Positions 22,163 through 33,326 of a stretch of DNA of 64,000 bases are shown here, in pieces; positions within the stretch are counted from its first letter, which is position 1; each line of letters begins with the position of its first letter. Source of the stretch: Calonectria ilicicola (lineage: Eukaryota > Ascomycota > Sordariomycetes > Hypocreales > Nectriaceae); assembly GCA_020809705.1 (NCBI GenBank), contig CP085829.1, positions 5,766,001 through 5,830,000 of the forward strand, in the 5' to 3' direction. A program made the translations under genes and the position numbers. The notes beneath the pieces were generated by a model that was not told the origin of the DNA, ran no database searches, and worked only from the letters and a program-made list of their open reading frames with translations.

Positions 22163-24658
22163 CTATGAGGATTTTGGTTGGTCTGGGATGCTGTACCTAT
22201 TTACCAATCCAGTGTCGTTCAATCTAGCTACTCTGTGTACTTCATCTTCGACAGGCTCCTCATCCGCGCTCATTGAAACTCTTCGTCCACTACTTGACAA
22301 TTCTTTTTCCTTCTGTGACAGCATAACAATTACGGATTTAATTCCCGCGAAATAATTTGATTGATCTTTTAGTACTTGACGTATAAACCGATAATCGGAG
22401 TTCGCAGTCAAAGTGAAGAATCCACTACTATGCCGATGGTTAGACATCCCTGTGGTCAGGTCAGATGTACCATTAATAGCTTCCAAAACCGTGGAAGCAG
22501 CCACAAACAAGCAATGGTTCGTGAATGGAGATGCAAGATAGCTCATATTGTCTACTGCATTTGCGATGGTAGATATTTGTACCAACTTTTGACAAGCCAC
22601 CATAGTGATACTGGAATGCATCTCAGTGATGGATTCTGTTCTGGGGAGCCTTGAAGCAATGTCTTGTTTACCATGCTGTGGTACATGATGCGAGGATTCT
22701 TCTCTTTGTATTTCGTCTCTTGCATCTTGCGAAGTTGCGTTAGAGAGTAGTGCGGTGATGGTGAAAAAGAAAAGATGCATTGTTAGGAACAAACTGCCCT
22801 GTGCACTAGTAGCTGCATCCTTCAGATTCCCTGCATTGAAGGTGAGTTTGTCTGGAAGTGCATTATAATGTGTAATCAAAGACTCTCGTAGTTGAACAAG
22901 TATCGTTGATCGATCAATAACCGACGCAGTTGACAAGCCCCCCGCTGCCTGGGATTTGCATGGAGTTTCAACTGGTATTACTCGGTTCAATAGCTCCACC
23001 GCTTCAGAGAATTGAACCATGAACTTTATGGTGGTTGGGAAGATCATATTTTTTAGGGTGACCTGCTGGCTGAAGTCCAGTTGTGCTAATTTCATATCCT
23101 CAAATGAGGGCACGGCGACCCGTATCTCGTTTCTCCGAAACGCTGGTGGCCGACCAGTCACCAATGAGACACATACGTCCAGAGTGAAAACGGACCAGAA
23201 CATGACCAGCCGAGCCTTTTGTTGGTGAAGCAGCGATTGCTCGTGGGAGAAATGGTATGTTCCATCAGGCGAAGGCCAAGCGTGATCGTGCAAATTTAGA
23301 TTCAAGTCAATATCCGTCTCTGTCGTACGATGAAAGCCCAAATCCTGGGCCATGCGAATCGCCATACCGGCAAGCATCCACATACCCGCCTCATTGCTTT
23401 CGCCAAACTCGACCCAAGATAGCAGAACTAAGCCACCGACTACCTCGGGCTGAGGGATGCTCAATAGAGGAACCAACTGCTCCTTCGCCTTGCAGGAGAA
23501 GGCAGTCCCGTATTGCCACGGGCTATGATATTTATCCAAGAGTCCAGCCAATGGGCCCTCGGGTATGCAAAAACGCAACGTTAGAGCGGCAATAGCATTG
23601 AGAAGAAAACTAGAGGCCACATTCGACCGGATGTGCGTATCCAAAATATCGTAGGATAGCCAAGGGAAATGGCCCCCGAGGCGTTCGAAGAAGACATCCA
23701 AAATTTTATGTAGAATGTCTGGGTGTGGTTGTTGTAATGTCCCATCAAATAGATGGCTCATATTGGAAACATTGGATTCAGGCGAAACAGAACCTGAACC
23801 TCGTGGTATACTTGTAGTAAGAGAAGCTCCTGGAGACCTCGAACCCTCACCAGTTGATGGGGTTTGTGCATCATCTCCTCGATCTATCCTTAGAGCCAAT
23901 CTTCTTAGGCCTGGAAACACGGCAGTGGGGCCAAACCTTCGATAATACCGGATTTGCACCACGCCAGACTTTTGTCGTTGTATGCGTTCGTCAATAGCCT
24001 GCCCAGGATGAAAAGTTAGGATGGGGACTTCTTCACCCGAACCATCCTGCGCTGTGCCCCAATCAAGCACAAAATCTTGGAGGTCGAAGTAATCTTGCGA
24101 CAACTCTGACGTATCGTTTTGTGCCATATCTGTGAAACATAGTGGTAATTGTTGCGTGTCGACATGTTCCAAATCCTGTACGTTGTGCGATGGTACTCCA
24201 AAATCCAGTGATGAGGCCACCATGATGGTGCCAGAGGCAGCTGGCAGAGTTGAACCATGTTCCTCGGGACCGTTAGTATTGTTGTTGTTTTCCACCGCAG
24301 TTGTGTTTTTGTTTCCTACGCGTCGCTTTCTTCTTAGGTCCACTCTATCCCAGTGGCAGTCTAGATGGGCTTGCTGACAGGGATGGCATTTCGTATGCTG
24401 CTCTGGGTGGCTGGAGTCATCCTCGTCTTGAGACTGGCCGGCTTTAGAGCTCAGGAAGCACCTCACTTTGCGCCTGCGGCATGTCCGACACGCCGAATGT
24501 GGCTGTGCTGACCTCCGCTTTGCCTGGTCTTGTTGTTGGCGGGTGGTGAAGTCGTCCACGGTGCAGACTTTAAAGGCAGTGCTCCGAGCGACAGCACGCA
24601 TGCGCAGGGGAGTTTGCCGCTGTCTCAGGGCAGATTGATTCGCCGACGAAGACTCCAT
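22163..24658 (-). CDS. Zn2Cys6 transcription factor, candidate cluster regulator
   Basis: One uninterrupted exon, 831 aa, starting MESSSANQSAL. Cys57, 60, 67, 91, 94 and 101 form the binuclear zinc cluster, with basic RRRKVR between the second and third Cys and a basic RRKRRV linker after it. The loop between Cys67 and Cys91 has 23 residues, much longer than the usual 5-12. A fungal_trans (middle homology) domain covers roughly 310-560, with the typical GMWMLAGMAIRMAQDLGFHR. Such proteins are nuclear regulators of adjacent metabolic genes. It is convergent with, and 37 bp from, the hydroxyacid dehydrogenase, and is the only regulator between the catabolic enzymes, so it is the best candidate to control them. 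Internal introns were not needed. Confidence 0.93.
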   Translation of the reverse strand: MESSSANQSALRQRQTPLRMRAVARSTAFKVCTVDDFTTRQQQDQAKRRSAQPHSACRTCRRRKVRCFLSSKAGQSQDEDDSSHPEQHTKCHPCQQAHLDCHWDRVDLRRKRRVGNKNTTAVENNNNTNGPEEHGSTLPAASGTIMVASSLDFGVPSHNVQDLEHVDTQQLPLCFTDMAQNDTSELSQDYFDLQDFVLDWGTAQDGSGEEVPILTFHPGQAIDERIQRQKSGVVQIRYYRRFGPTAVFPGLRRLALRIDRGDDAQTPSTGEGSRSPGASLTTSIPRGSGSVSPESNVSNMSHLFDGTLQQPHPDILHKILDVFFERLGGHFPWLSYDILDTHIRSNVASSFLLNAIAALTLRFCIPEGPLAGLLDKYHSPWQYGTAFSCKAKEQLVPLLSIPQPEVVGGLVLLSWVEFGESNEAGMWMLAGMAIRMAQDLGFHRTTETDIDLNLNLHDHAWPSPDGTYHFSHEQSLLHQQKARLVMFWSVFTLDVCVSLVTGRPPAFRRNEIRVAVPSFEDMKLAQLDFSQQVTLKNMIFPTTIKFMVQFSEAVELLNRVIPVETPCKSQAAGGLSTASVIDRSTILVQLRESLITHYNALPDKLTFNAGNLKDAATSAQGSLFLTMHLFFFTITALLSNATSQDARDEIQREESSHHVPQHGKQDIASRLPRTESITEMHSSITMVACQKLVQISTIANAVDNMSYLASPFTNHCLFVAASTVLEAINGTSDLTTGMSNHRHSSGFFTLTANSDYRFIRQVLKDQSNYFAGIKSVIVMLSQKEKELSSSGRRVSMSADEEPVEDEVHRVARLNDTGLVNRYSIPDQPKSS

Positions 24659-25123
24659 TGAACAAGACCAAAATCCTGAATGATGATGTATAATTTATGG
24701 CATGGGTTCTAAAAGCGGGATTGAGAAATTGGTGGATAATGAGACAATGTGTGATCTCTCTGGGGAGAGAATCATCTTGTGTTGGAATTGCTCCTCGCCT
24801 CCGCATCGGAGCGTGTCGTGTCCCCTCACTGAAGCGGAGAGCAGGTGATGTGTCTGCCCCATCCTGCTAATTTTAGTGAGCAAAATCGTGGGGGACTAGG
24901 CCTTGGCTACAGGGGCAAAACGCCCCATTCGAGGGCCTGAGCAACTAACCTCCCTCAGGGACAATATCACACATGTAAAAGCTCCATAACTACTCCAGAA
25001 TTACAGGGTATTGCATTCCAAAACTCTACTGAATTTTTTACTCGTCCCTTTATTTAGTGCCAATATTTGCATTTTATAAAATTTAGTGTTATTTCACTAC
25101 TGGCAGCTATAAAGGTTTCAGAC
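24659..25123. other. Intergenic region, regulator promoter side
   Basis: 465 bp between the regulator start and the 3' end of the broken SDR. No coding sequence is supported. The part next to 25080 is AT-rich and probably belongs to the SDR 3' UTR. Confidence 0.4.
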
Positions 25124-26035
25124 CTATGGCAAAGTATATCCTCCATCCACGATCAAGTTGGCTCCGGTCATGTAGCAGCATGCGTCGCTAGCCAAGAAGA
25201 CGTAAATCTATAAGGCAGTCAGCTTTTTGTGTAATTCGAATATGAGATCAAGCTCTTACGCCTCCAAGTTCCTGCGGTTTACACATGCGGCGGCCAGGAA
25301 TCAACTTGAGCCAATCGTCCATCATTTCACTGCGACAGATGACCACTATTATCAAATTAGCGCTTCCATTGCAAGAGTTCAGAGATGTTTATTTGCCCAC
25401 TTACTTTCGGTCAGGACATAGCCGGGTGAAACCACATTGACTCTTGCAAACTCAGCCCACTCCACAGCAAGATTTTTGGCCAGGTGTACGACTGCCGCCT
25501 TCGACGCGTTGTAGCCTGCCTGTGGCTGAGGAACATTCACCAAGGTGGCGCTAACAGAGCCGGTAATAATGAAATTTCCTCTTCCCTGCTTCATGAAAAT
25601 TTGTCCAGCAGCCAGGGCCGTCTACATGACACCATCGTAGTTGACTCGTGTCGTATAATTCCAATCTTCTTCTGAGTAGTTGAGCGATTGAACATTGCGA
25701 CAAACGCCCGCATTGGCCACCACAATGTCAAGGCGCCCACGACCAAACTCGGCAGCGATTTGATCGATGGTGCGCTTGGTGTTCTCGCAATCAGTTACAT
25801 CGCATTTGAAGCTCTCGACTCTTTTACCAGTGTCAGCAGCTATCTTTGCGGCTGTCTCAGGTGCATTGGTGCTAGTGTTGTAAATGAATGCAACATCGGC
25901 ACCGGCCTCGGCTAGAGCAATGACCACTTCTAACCCAATGCCCCTAGAGCCCCCCGTAACGAGGGCAATTTTCCCTTCCAAAGAGAACTGAGACAGAACA
26001 GGAGTCTCCAACTTGGTGGGCTCGTACAAAGGCAT
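25124..26035 (-). pseudogene. Short-chain dehydrogenase, interrupted by an in-frame TAG
   Basis: The frame from ATG 26035 (MPLYEPTKLETP) has TGGSRGIG, VANAG, the catalytic Ser in TGSVSA and YNASK, and ends with TGANLIVDGGYTLP at 25124. Related fungal SDRs read [13 protein letters not shown] where this one has GVM, stop, TALAAGQIF: a TAG at 25622-25624 in the same frame. Exons would be 25405-26035, 25260-25329 and 25124-25207, but with the best donor (GTAAGT after LTE) the second junction is also out by one base; a weak GTGGGC donor four bases on would restore it. Everything else is intact, so inactivation looks recent, or the TAG is a sequencing error. The family resembles the SDR at 11193. 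Confidence 0.7.
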
Positions 26036-27236
26036 GTTGTCAAATGTATCAAAATGACATTGAATTTTAATATTAGATGGAGGGATTTAGTTCTTAGTGT
26101 TCTTTAAAAGGAATCTACCAAGGACTTTAAATATTAGATAGCCATGGACTTCATCTATCATCATTCTATTGACTTAGAATCGGATTTGCAACAGAAACTA
26201 CTTCTCCGAACACCTCCAGCCATTGCCAACCTGCAAGTTGGGGTGGCCATCTACTGCGCTATTCCTGAATTGGAAACTCCAAGATTCTCACACAACTCGG
26301 GATTTTAGTGGGTGGTGATTCTCGGAGTTACAAATGGGGCAATTTTTTGGTCGGCGCTAGCGCTAATGCATGGAGGGGCACCTGGCGTGTCGTGGCTATG
26401 GGGCCAAGCCAGAGTAATGGTGGGAGTGTCTCCTCAGTGAACAGTTGCTAGGGATACATCGCATGCTTAGTTTGGGAGGAAATGTTGCTCAAGAAAATTT
26501 AGTTGATCATATGACTCGTTCAATTTCAGGCAGCAATCGGTTGATACCAATGCGTAATAGGATTGCCACGACACAGGCAGGGACCGAACATGCAGCAAGG
26601 CCTTCCAATCATTGTTGCGGCACGGTATCTACAGATGACTGGGGAGATGCCACCAATGTTTGCAACAGCATAAAAACATCAAATGAAGGTTACCTCGGTC
26701 AGATCACCGAAAAAATAAAATTTAGAAAAGCAAATTCGTAGTGAATGTCCTATTTCCAATCGCAAACTCTCGCGATGCAGGATGGCTTAGCAAAAGATTG
26801 CACGACTACTATCTTGCCATTTCGGATGCGATATGTAAATACATGCGGGATGAAAATAAGCTTGTCCTTGCCAGATCTTATGCCATGGAAGCCATCACAA
26901 GGTGTCTCCATCATGGGGGTAAAGAATCTGGAATGTCACAACCATGGCCTAGTACGCTTTGCATTCAGAATAGTTTTATTTTATTTATTTTTTTTATTTA
27001 TCTGCATTCAGAAATATGTTCTAGCACTAAAGGCAGATTATGGATATCATGATGAAATTAAAGTCAAGAGCGAGCACCTAATAAGGCGCAGATCCAGTGT
27101 CCTCAAAAGCGGCAAATTGCATCGAGATTCGCATAGCATAACTATATTTTTAACCCTATGTACATGAAATGTGAAATTAAATTTTAGAGTGGTACTTCCC
27201 AGACAAACGCGAAGTCAACGATCTAGAATTTGCTCT
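26036..27236. other. Intergenic region
   Basis: About 1.2 kb between the SDR start and the stop of the binding-protein gene. Overlapping short open frames at 26445-27170 have no motifs and no sensible splice connections. I see nothing else. Confidence 0.45.
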
Positions 27237-28378
27237 CTAGATGTCATCCTCAAGTGAGCTAATACCCTGAGCAGTACCAATCTTCGACTCAAAGTAAAGT
27301 TTCAACCGCTCAACTGTCTCGCGGTCACTCATAAACCTGGCAAATTCGGTAGGGTTTGTAGCAGTCTCGTTCCAGAGGTCAGGGAGACCTGCCGGAGTAG
27401 CGACATCATGACGAACAGACCACATGCCTTGACCCTGGAACTCGTGGCTCAAAATGAAGTTGTGCAGAAGCTTGGCTCCTTCTTTGTTGGGTGCATCTTT
27501 GAGAATGGCGGCTGTTTGTGGCCATGAAACATACTTTCCCTTGACGGGGTGAGAGTATTTAATTGTATCAGTGTTCACAAACCCTCCTGAACCCGCAATG
27601 TATGCAGCAATCGATGTAGTGTTGTCGGCAGTGAGAATAGCGGGGGTTCGAGAACCACGAACCCATCTGGGGTTTAATTCCAGCAATGAGTCGAACCAAG
27701 ACTCGCCGTATTGTTGCATACTATTAGAGTTAGTTTGAAAGATACAAATAGCAGTACTGAAGTTGGAACTTACATGAGGTAGAATGCGAAAAGAATTGCA
27801 TCGTCGTCATGTGGGTAGGTAATGGCGAGCTTATCCTTGAACTCGGGCTTGATCCAATCCTCCCATTCAATTGGTACTTCAATATCGCCCAATTTATCGG
27901 TATTCAAAGCGCTTGCCCATGAATACACATAAACGCCATACCAAGCTGCAAGATTATCTTTAAATGCAGGTTCAATATGCTCAAAGCCTGCAGGGGCATA
28001 GTTTAGCAGTGCACCTTGCTGTGCCCATCGTGGATAATCATGAAGAGTCTGCAGGATGACGCTGTCAACATAGACAGCATCGCTCCCAGCCGCAAGTTGT
28101 TGGTCAATGCGGGTATCGTGATATTTAGAGAGGTCAACAGTGATGTTGAGGGTAATACCCGGAAATCGAGTCTCAAAGGCCCTCTTCAGACCATCCTGTC
28201 GGCCTTTTTCGTCGCCGCCGTGCCAAACATTAACAACGCTTCCCTCCTTCTTGGCCGCTTCATATATTTCGTCGAGGGTTCGAGTTTCGATCTCAACCTT
28301 CCCGTTGAAGCCAAGAACTTGGTCATACCCGAAGACAGGCCCCAACAGAAGCGCAGAGACGAAAAGGCGAGAAAACAT
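27237..28378 (-). CDS. Secreted periplasmic-binding-protein-like protein (Fe3+/ABC substrate-binding type)
   Basis: Two exons (27774-28378, 27237-27720) with a GTAAGT-TAG intron give 362 aa. The first 18 residues MFSRLFVSALLLGPVFGY are a signal peptide. The body matches bacterial extracellular solute-binding proteins of the iron/thiamine type: a VVNVWHGGDEKGRQDGLKRAFETRFPG opening strand-helix (split here for length), QQLAAGSDAVYVDSV, a hinge around YGVYVYSWASALN and IEWEDWIKPEFKDKLAITYP. These proteins are common in Pezizomycotina although fungi lack the matching ABC importer; the ligand is unknown. Likely an ancient transfer from bacteria (inference). Start chosen at the ATG that directly precedes the signal peptide. 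No partner transporter is adjacent. Confidence 0.85.
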
Positions 28379-30318
28379 AGTTTTTATGATATTAAAAACG
28401 ACAACCCAGTATAAAACAATGGTATTCTGATGTATCCAACTAAACAGAATGAGACAAGTGCGAAATCGCCAAATTATATAGCCCATGCGATGGGTGATGT
28501 ACCCGTCTCCATGATGAGCCCCAAGATAGCTCGTGGCTAAATTTCAAACCGCCAAGAAGCCATTAATTGCGAAGTGTTGAGATGCAGACACTGAAACATT
28601 GTGGATAGCCATTTCGGCATCCCGTGCTTGGAGTTGTCAATGTATTCATCATCCATCGGCATAACAAGTGGGATGGCATAAAAGTGCAGATGGGGAATAA
28701 TGATTGGTTGATCAATTCACGGAATTTTCGGCCAAATCAAAACCAAGATGCCAAGAATTAAATCTGTTCAGATTGCCCTGTGCTCTCGTACGTTTGCCGA
28801 AAAGACTTCTTAATTGGGCAGGTAATACGAAAAGTGGAGTATCACGGCTCGCCTTGTCTTTCCTTCTATTGCTTTTGTTATCCCACTTGTTACAAATCCA
28901 TCTGCGCCGTGCACAGTTCGCCTAAAACTCTTTTCAAGGAGATTACGGGGATGTCTTGGCAGGACTGCTCTTGAAGTAACTTAGCCACATTTTTTAAGAG
29001 TAGTGGTTTGTGGAATAATATATCTCCTTATAAGATGTCATTCAGACCTTGCAGCTTCAATCCCAGCTCTGAACCCCTGTCTCACCGCCTGACAACATCA
29101 ATCAGCTTCTCTAAACTAACCTCATCATTTTTTTCAGGCACATTTATATCTCCTTGCAATCTTACATAGTCTATCTAGGCGAGGATAGAGATAGCTATCT
29201 GTGCTGAGATGCCAGTTGTAGCCCTCGTCCACAGGCAATTTAGTTTGGAAAAGGAATGGACAAGGCAGCTCTGCAAGCTAGACGACAACCTTTATTATGT
29301 GAGCTTTACACAGATCGGATGTGATCATCAACTACTATGTAACTGCACGTGTAACTTCCTTTAGCTAGGCTCGGTCATCATGTGATGTGGTGAATGAATT
29401 ATCACTCCCTGACCACCTACCCGGTATCTACGTTGTGTCACACTGGATTATTCCTTGCTCCAACGTAGGAATCTTTAAATGTCCACTAATTAGGCAGAAT
29501 AACTAGCCATATTATATTCGCCTTCAGCTTAGAAAATCTTGAAGCTCTTTTACTGCCGCTGTCAAATGGACTGGCACAGGCTCACAGATTAGGTGATATG
29601 AATTTGGTACTCGTTCTGCCCCTAGTTACCGCTTTGAAGGGGAAACCTGACAAGATGCCTATCCGAAACGAACTAGAGATGTCCAATTACACGCTCATGC
29701 GACTCACGACTTGGAATATTCAAGGCTACTTACTACCTTGAAGTACCTATCGCTGGTCAATTAATAGGGGAGCTAAATTCATGTTGCATTCCTACCTTAG
29801 CCACGGCACAACGAATTTAGACAAAGAGGGGGAGTTTGTCGAAATGAGGTCCGAAATAAGTTGATCAAGTTGCTGTATTGCGGATTGTGTAATAAATGTA
29901 CCTTCAGATAGTAATCATTAACTAATAAATCTTCGCAAACTATGCGGGTTGAGAGATGATCACTCTCCCTAGAAAAAGGTCTGGCTTCTCCTAAGCCTTG
30001 GCCAGTCGGGCTACCGGGTAGGTGAGCCCCGGCCATTAACAATTCGCGTGGTTGTGGACGAGCTGAACCCGTCGTGGAGATGTCATGTGGGGGCAGCGAA
30101 AATGGACCAACGCCACGCCCGCTTGAGATCAATAGTTCCGCTGGTAGAGCGCCACGGACTTGGCATCTATGCTTAATGGGAAATCTAGTGTTTATTTTTC
30201 TTTTCAGGGGGTTGGCGACATGGCGGATGATCCCTAAGTCTTTAAATAAGGGGGCGATCGTCAATGCACGCGAAGCGATTATCCACGTTTCTTGCAGCCA
30301 GCGCTCCAACTTTCCAAC
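28379..30318. other. Intergenic region
   Basis: 1.9 kb with no supported gene. A minus-strand frame of 207 codons at 29797-30420 has no recognisable motif and overlaps the start of the next gene, so I regard it as chance. A stretch at about 30132-30150 resembles a tRNA D-arm/A box but has no matching T-arm (see rejected items). A TTTAAATA motif at about 30240 lies some 80 bp before the next ATG and could be its TATA element. Confidence 0.45.
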
Positions 30319-31284
30319 ATGGCTAGCCGTATACTGCTCACGGCATTCGCTGCTGTCAACTGTCTTGTCATAAGTGTCGATGCTCGTCAATGCCGAATCA
30401 AGTCTAATTTGTCCTCTCAAACTACTGTCACTACTCTGACGCCAGATGGTTCTGTTATTTCCGTTTCAACAGCTACCTTGGATACTTCAACTCAGGTTTC
30501 TGAGACCACCTCCATTGGCACCACCACAGCCTCCTATGTGGATTCCGCAATAACCACCACTGGTTCTTTCGAATCTAGCTCCACTCCTCTTCCAGAGAGC
30601 TTTGCGACGTCGTCCACCGAGACCGAGCCCGCTCTGGTTACCACGGATGCTAGCGCCGCCTCTTCCACAGGAATAACTACTGAAACTTCCACTGAATCCG
30701 AGAGATTCACTGAATCTTCTACACTTGCTGCGGAGTCTAGTGCGACATTTATCGAGATTGAGACCACTGCCTCGGCTACAACTAGCTCCATTGCCGTGGC
30801 CGAACCCACGGCTTTCGTTACTAATGGCGACTTTGACGATGTTGAAGCCACTACGGACCCATGGATGCTGTCTAGCGGACAATCATGGTCGTTTTCCGTG
30901 GACACGAGCAAGTTTCATGATGGGTCGGCATCCCTGAAGATCATAACCTCGACCACATCCGGACAGGGAACCGTCAAACAAAAGCTAGACGAAACGAAGA
31001 TTACGCCAGGTACCTATAAGTTTTCGGCGTGGGGATTCAGAGATCTTGGGGGTGGTGATTGTCTGTCGCATCAAATCGCGTGTCGCTACGATACTGCGAA
31101 TCTGGTTAGTCGGTCGACCGTGAACCTTTTCTCTGGCTCTTGGACATTGCTATCAACAGATTGCACCTTTACGGCGGATCAAATTGCAGCCGGTAATCTC
31201 TACGTCGAATTATCCGTCGTGTGTCAAGCTCCCAATGGTGTCGGGCATTTCGATTCGGTAACTTTGACCAGAACCTCGTCATAG
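30319..31284 (+). CDS. Secreted Ser/Thr-rich protein with CenC-like carbohydrate-binding domain
   Basis: A single exon of 321 aa from ATG 30319 (MASRILLTAF). Residues 1-22 form a signal peptide. Residues about 30-165 are a Ser/Thr/Glu-rich low-complexity stalk, likely heavily O-glycosylated. Residues about 168-321 resemble the CBM_CenC (CBM4/9-like) beta-sandwich: FVTNGDFDD near its start, WSFSVDTSKFHDGSASLKI, then TYKFSAWGF and a terminal GVGHFDSVTL; two pairs of Cys could form disulphides. No GPI signal is evident. It may bind cell-wall or plant glucans outside the cell. An ATG nine codons upstream is less suitable because it spoils the signal peptide. Confidence 0.85.
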   Translation: MASRILLTAFAAVNCLVISVDARQCRIKSNLSSQTTVTTLTPDGSVISVSTATLDTSTQVSETTSIGTTTASYVDSAITTTGSFESSSTPLPESFATSSTETEPALVTTDASAASSTGITTETSTESERFTESSTLAAESSATFIEIETTASATTSSIAVAEPTAFVTNGDFDDVEATTDPWMLSSGQSWSFSVDTSKFHDGSASLKIITSTTSGQGTVKQKLDETKITPGTYKFSAWGFRDLGGGDCLSHQIACRYDTANLVSRSTVNLFSGSWTLLSTDCTFTADQIAAGNLYVELSVVCQAPNGVGHFDSVTLTRTSS

Positions 31285-32210
31285 TGGGCTGGCCGCACGC
31301 GTTAGCCCTGGTTCAGCAGAGAAATTAATATACTTAAGCTGCTATTATTGTACGATTGATTCGTAATACTTTCCTTTAGTATTGAGATGTATTGCTGGAT
31401 TGAGCAAGGTTCATTTTGATTCAAATCAGCTAAAAAGTGGATGGTGTAAGTTCAGTTGCTATGAAGAGCTTATGCATAAAAATTTAGATATTGTTATGCG
31501 ATAGGAGCTCCCATGGGCGATAAAGTGATCGGATTGTAATACCTCCTGGGAAGAGTGCGCGGTGGTCTCTCAAGATGACCTGTCCGTTTGTGCCGGCCTG
31601 TTGGACGGCCCGGTCTCCCCTATCACAGGAACGAATTAGCGGCTCGCTATCTAGGAAAAGCTCTTCGAGCTCCAATATCTGTTGATACATGTCCCTTGAT
31701 TCTGTGTACCCCAGCCCCATGCTACTTTCTCAAAGATCAGAATAAATCCTGGCTGTGTAAGGTGAAGTTGCGACCGAATCATTTTTGGTTAGACGGCTAC
31801 GAGATGCCCACATACTTACCAATCAAAAGCTGTGACTCAGATAGATCTAACCACTATCAGCTAGGTCCTGTATCAGCCCCTGCTCCGTTGTGGCAGTGCG
31901 GGTCTTGAGATTATCGCGAGACCCGCTGACAGGGCTGTCTCGTAATTATCTAACCCGTTTTGGACTGCGGCAGGGAATTATGAAGACGTGGAGATCTTGA
32001 GAGCTGATGTCAAAGTCGTAAAGAAGGAGCGTATATAAATATATGAGGGTGAGTGTCTCGTGGAAAAGCACGCAGATAAATCCGCCAGACAGATCGACCA
32101 TTCAAAAAATTAAAGCCTGGAATACGTCCCTTCTTCGCCTTTTTCTCACTCCATAATTTACCATCTCAGACACACTTCTTCTCTCTTTGTTGTTGAATTT
32201 AGAGCCAAAG
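31285..32210. other. Intergenic region with RTA1-gene promoter
   Basis: 0.9 kb without a supported gene. The right end carries a TATA element at 32032-32041 and a pyrimidine-rich leader (CTTCTTCTCTCTTTG near 32175-32190) typical of fungal transcription starts. Confidence 0.5.
32032..32041 (+). promoter_or_regulatory. TATA element upstream of the RTA1-like gene
   Basis: TATATAAATA lies about 170 bp before the ATG and is followed by a CT-rich leader. Position and sequence fit a core promoter. Confidence 0.5.
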
Positions 32211-33245
32211 ATGCCTGATACTTGTTTGCTACAAAGTATTGCCAACTGCACCGTGGAAACATGTCCCCTAAGCTGCGCTCAGGTGGAATATCTACCCACA
32301 CTCGGCGGTAATGCTGTCTATGCTGCCGCTTTCGGCCTACTTCTAGTTGTGCAGCTTGGGCTCGGCGTCAAGTACAAAACTTGGGGGTTCATGATCGGTA
32401 TGACATGTGGTCTCATCCTTGAGGTTGTTGGATACGTTGGCAGGATCATGCTGCATGATAATCCATTTGAGTTTAACAATTTCATCATGTAAGCCTTCTT
32501 CCCCCCCTCCATCCCCGAATTCGTCCAAATCCGAGAATATGGTTTTGACAGTCCTCATAGCTATCTCGTCCCGCTCACAATCGCCCCTGCCTTCCTCGCC
32601 GGCGCTCTTTACCTGTGCCTCTCCCGCATAATTATCGTCCACGGCCAACATATCTCCCGCTTCAGCCCACGAACCTACGCAATCACCTTCATGACAAGTG
32701 ACTTTATCTCGTTGGTGCTCCAAGGTGCCGGCGGCGGGCTCGCAGCTACAGCCAGCGACCACTCTGCGAGCGAGTCAGGAAGAGGCATCATGGTCGTTGG
32801 TGTTGTGTTTCAAGTAGTCTCACTGCTCTGCTTCATGGGACTGTGGTTGGAATTTGTATTCCGCCTGCAAAGAACAAGTGAGAGCGCCAAGGACAAACGC
32901 TTCGTTGAGCTGAGAAGCACAAAAAAGTTCACTTGGTTCCAGTATGCCCTCGCTGCGGCTGTTTTGTTCGTCTTCATACGTTCGGTATACCGTGTTGCAG
33001 AGCTGCAGCAAGGTTTCAATGGAGCGATTGCCAATGACGAGGTCTCTTTTATGATCTTGGAGGGACCGATGATTTTCCTCGCAGTACTTGCAATGACTGT
33101 ATTGCACCCTGGTATTGCATTTGGTGGCAAATTGAGCACCGCGGCTTGGTCTGTCAAGAAATCCAGAAAATCTGCTTTTACCGCGAGCAGCTCGTATATG
33201 GAGGAAGTCAACCTAGAACCAAGATATAATACCTTGTCGGCGTAA
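32211..33245 (+). CDS. RTA1-like seven-helix membrane protein
   Basis: Exons 32211-32488 and 32552-33245 give 323 aa. The hydrophobic segments fit seven transmembrane helices. The RTA1 family pattern is visible: YLPTLGGNAVYAAAFGLL, LEVVGYVGRIM, LTIAPAFLAGALYLCLSRII, FMTSDFISLVLQGAGGGLAA, FVFIRSVYRVAELQQGF and EGPMIFLAVLAMTVLHPG. Members include yeast Rta1 and Rsb1, plasma-membrane proteins tied to lipid translocation and resistance to toxic compounds. An N-terminal Cys-rich stretch precedes helix 1. Convergent with the Zn2Cys6 gene, whose stop is 81 bp away. Confidence 0.94.
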
Positions 33246-33326
33246 GGATGGGGTCGTGTATGTGGTAGCCATGATGGCGAGGCCATGGCGCTTTGTACTT
33301 TTAGGACTACAACAGATTCCCAGTGG

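Noticed and set aside
26445..27167. Three overlapping plus-strand frames of about 100-140 codons
   Set aside because: Unrelated compositions in overlapping frames, no family motif and no consistent splicing.
30117..30165. tRNA-like 5' half (a GTTC/GAGC D-arm with TGGTAGAGCG)
   Set aside because: The anticodon stem does not pair and no GGTTCNANNCC T-arm follows within 80 bp, so it is at most a tRNA fragment or chance.
29797..30420. A 207-codon minus-strand frame overlapping the CenC-like gene start
   Set aside because: No recognised motifs and it overlaps a convincing signal-peptide-encoding gene on the other strand.
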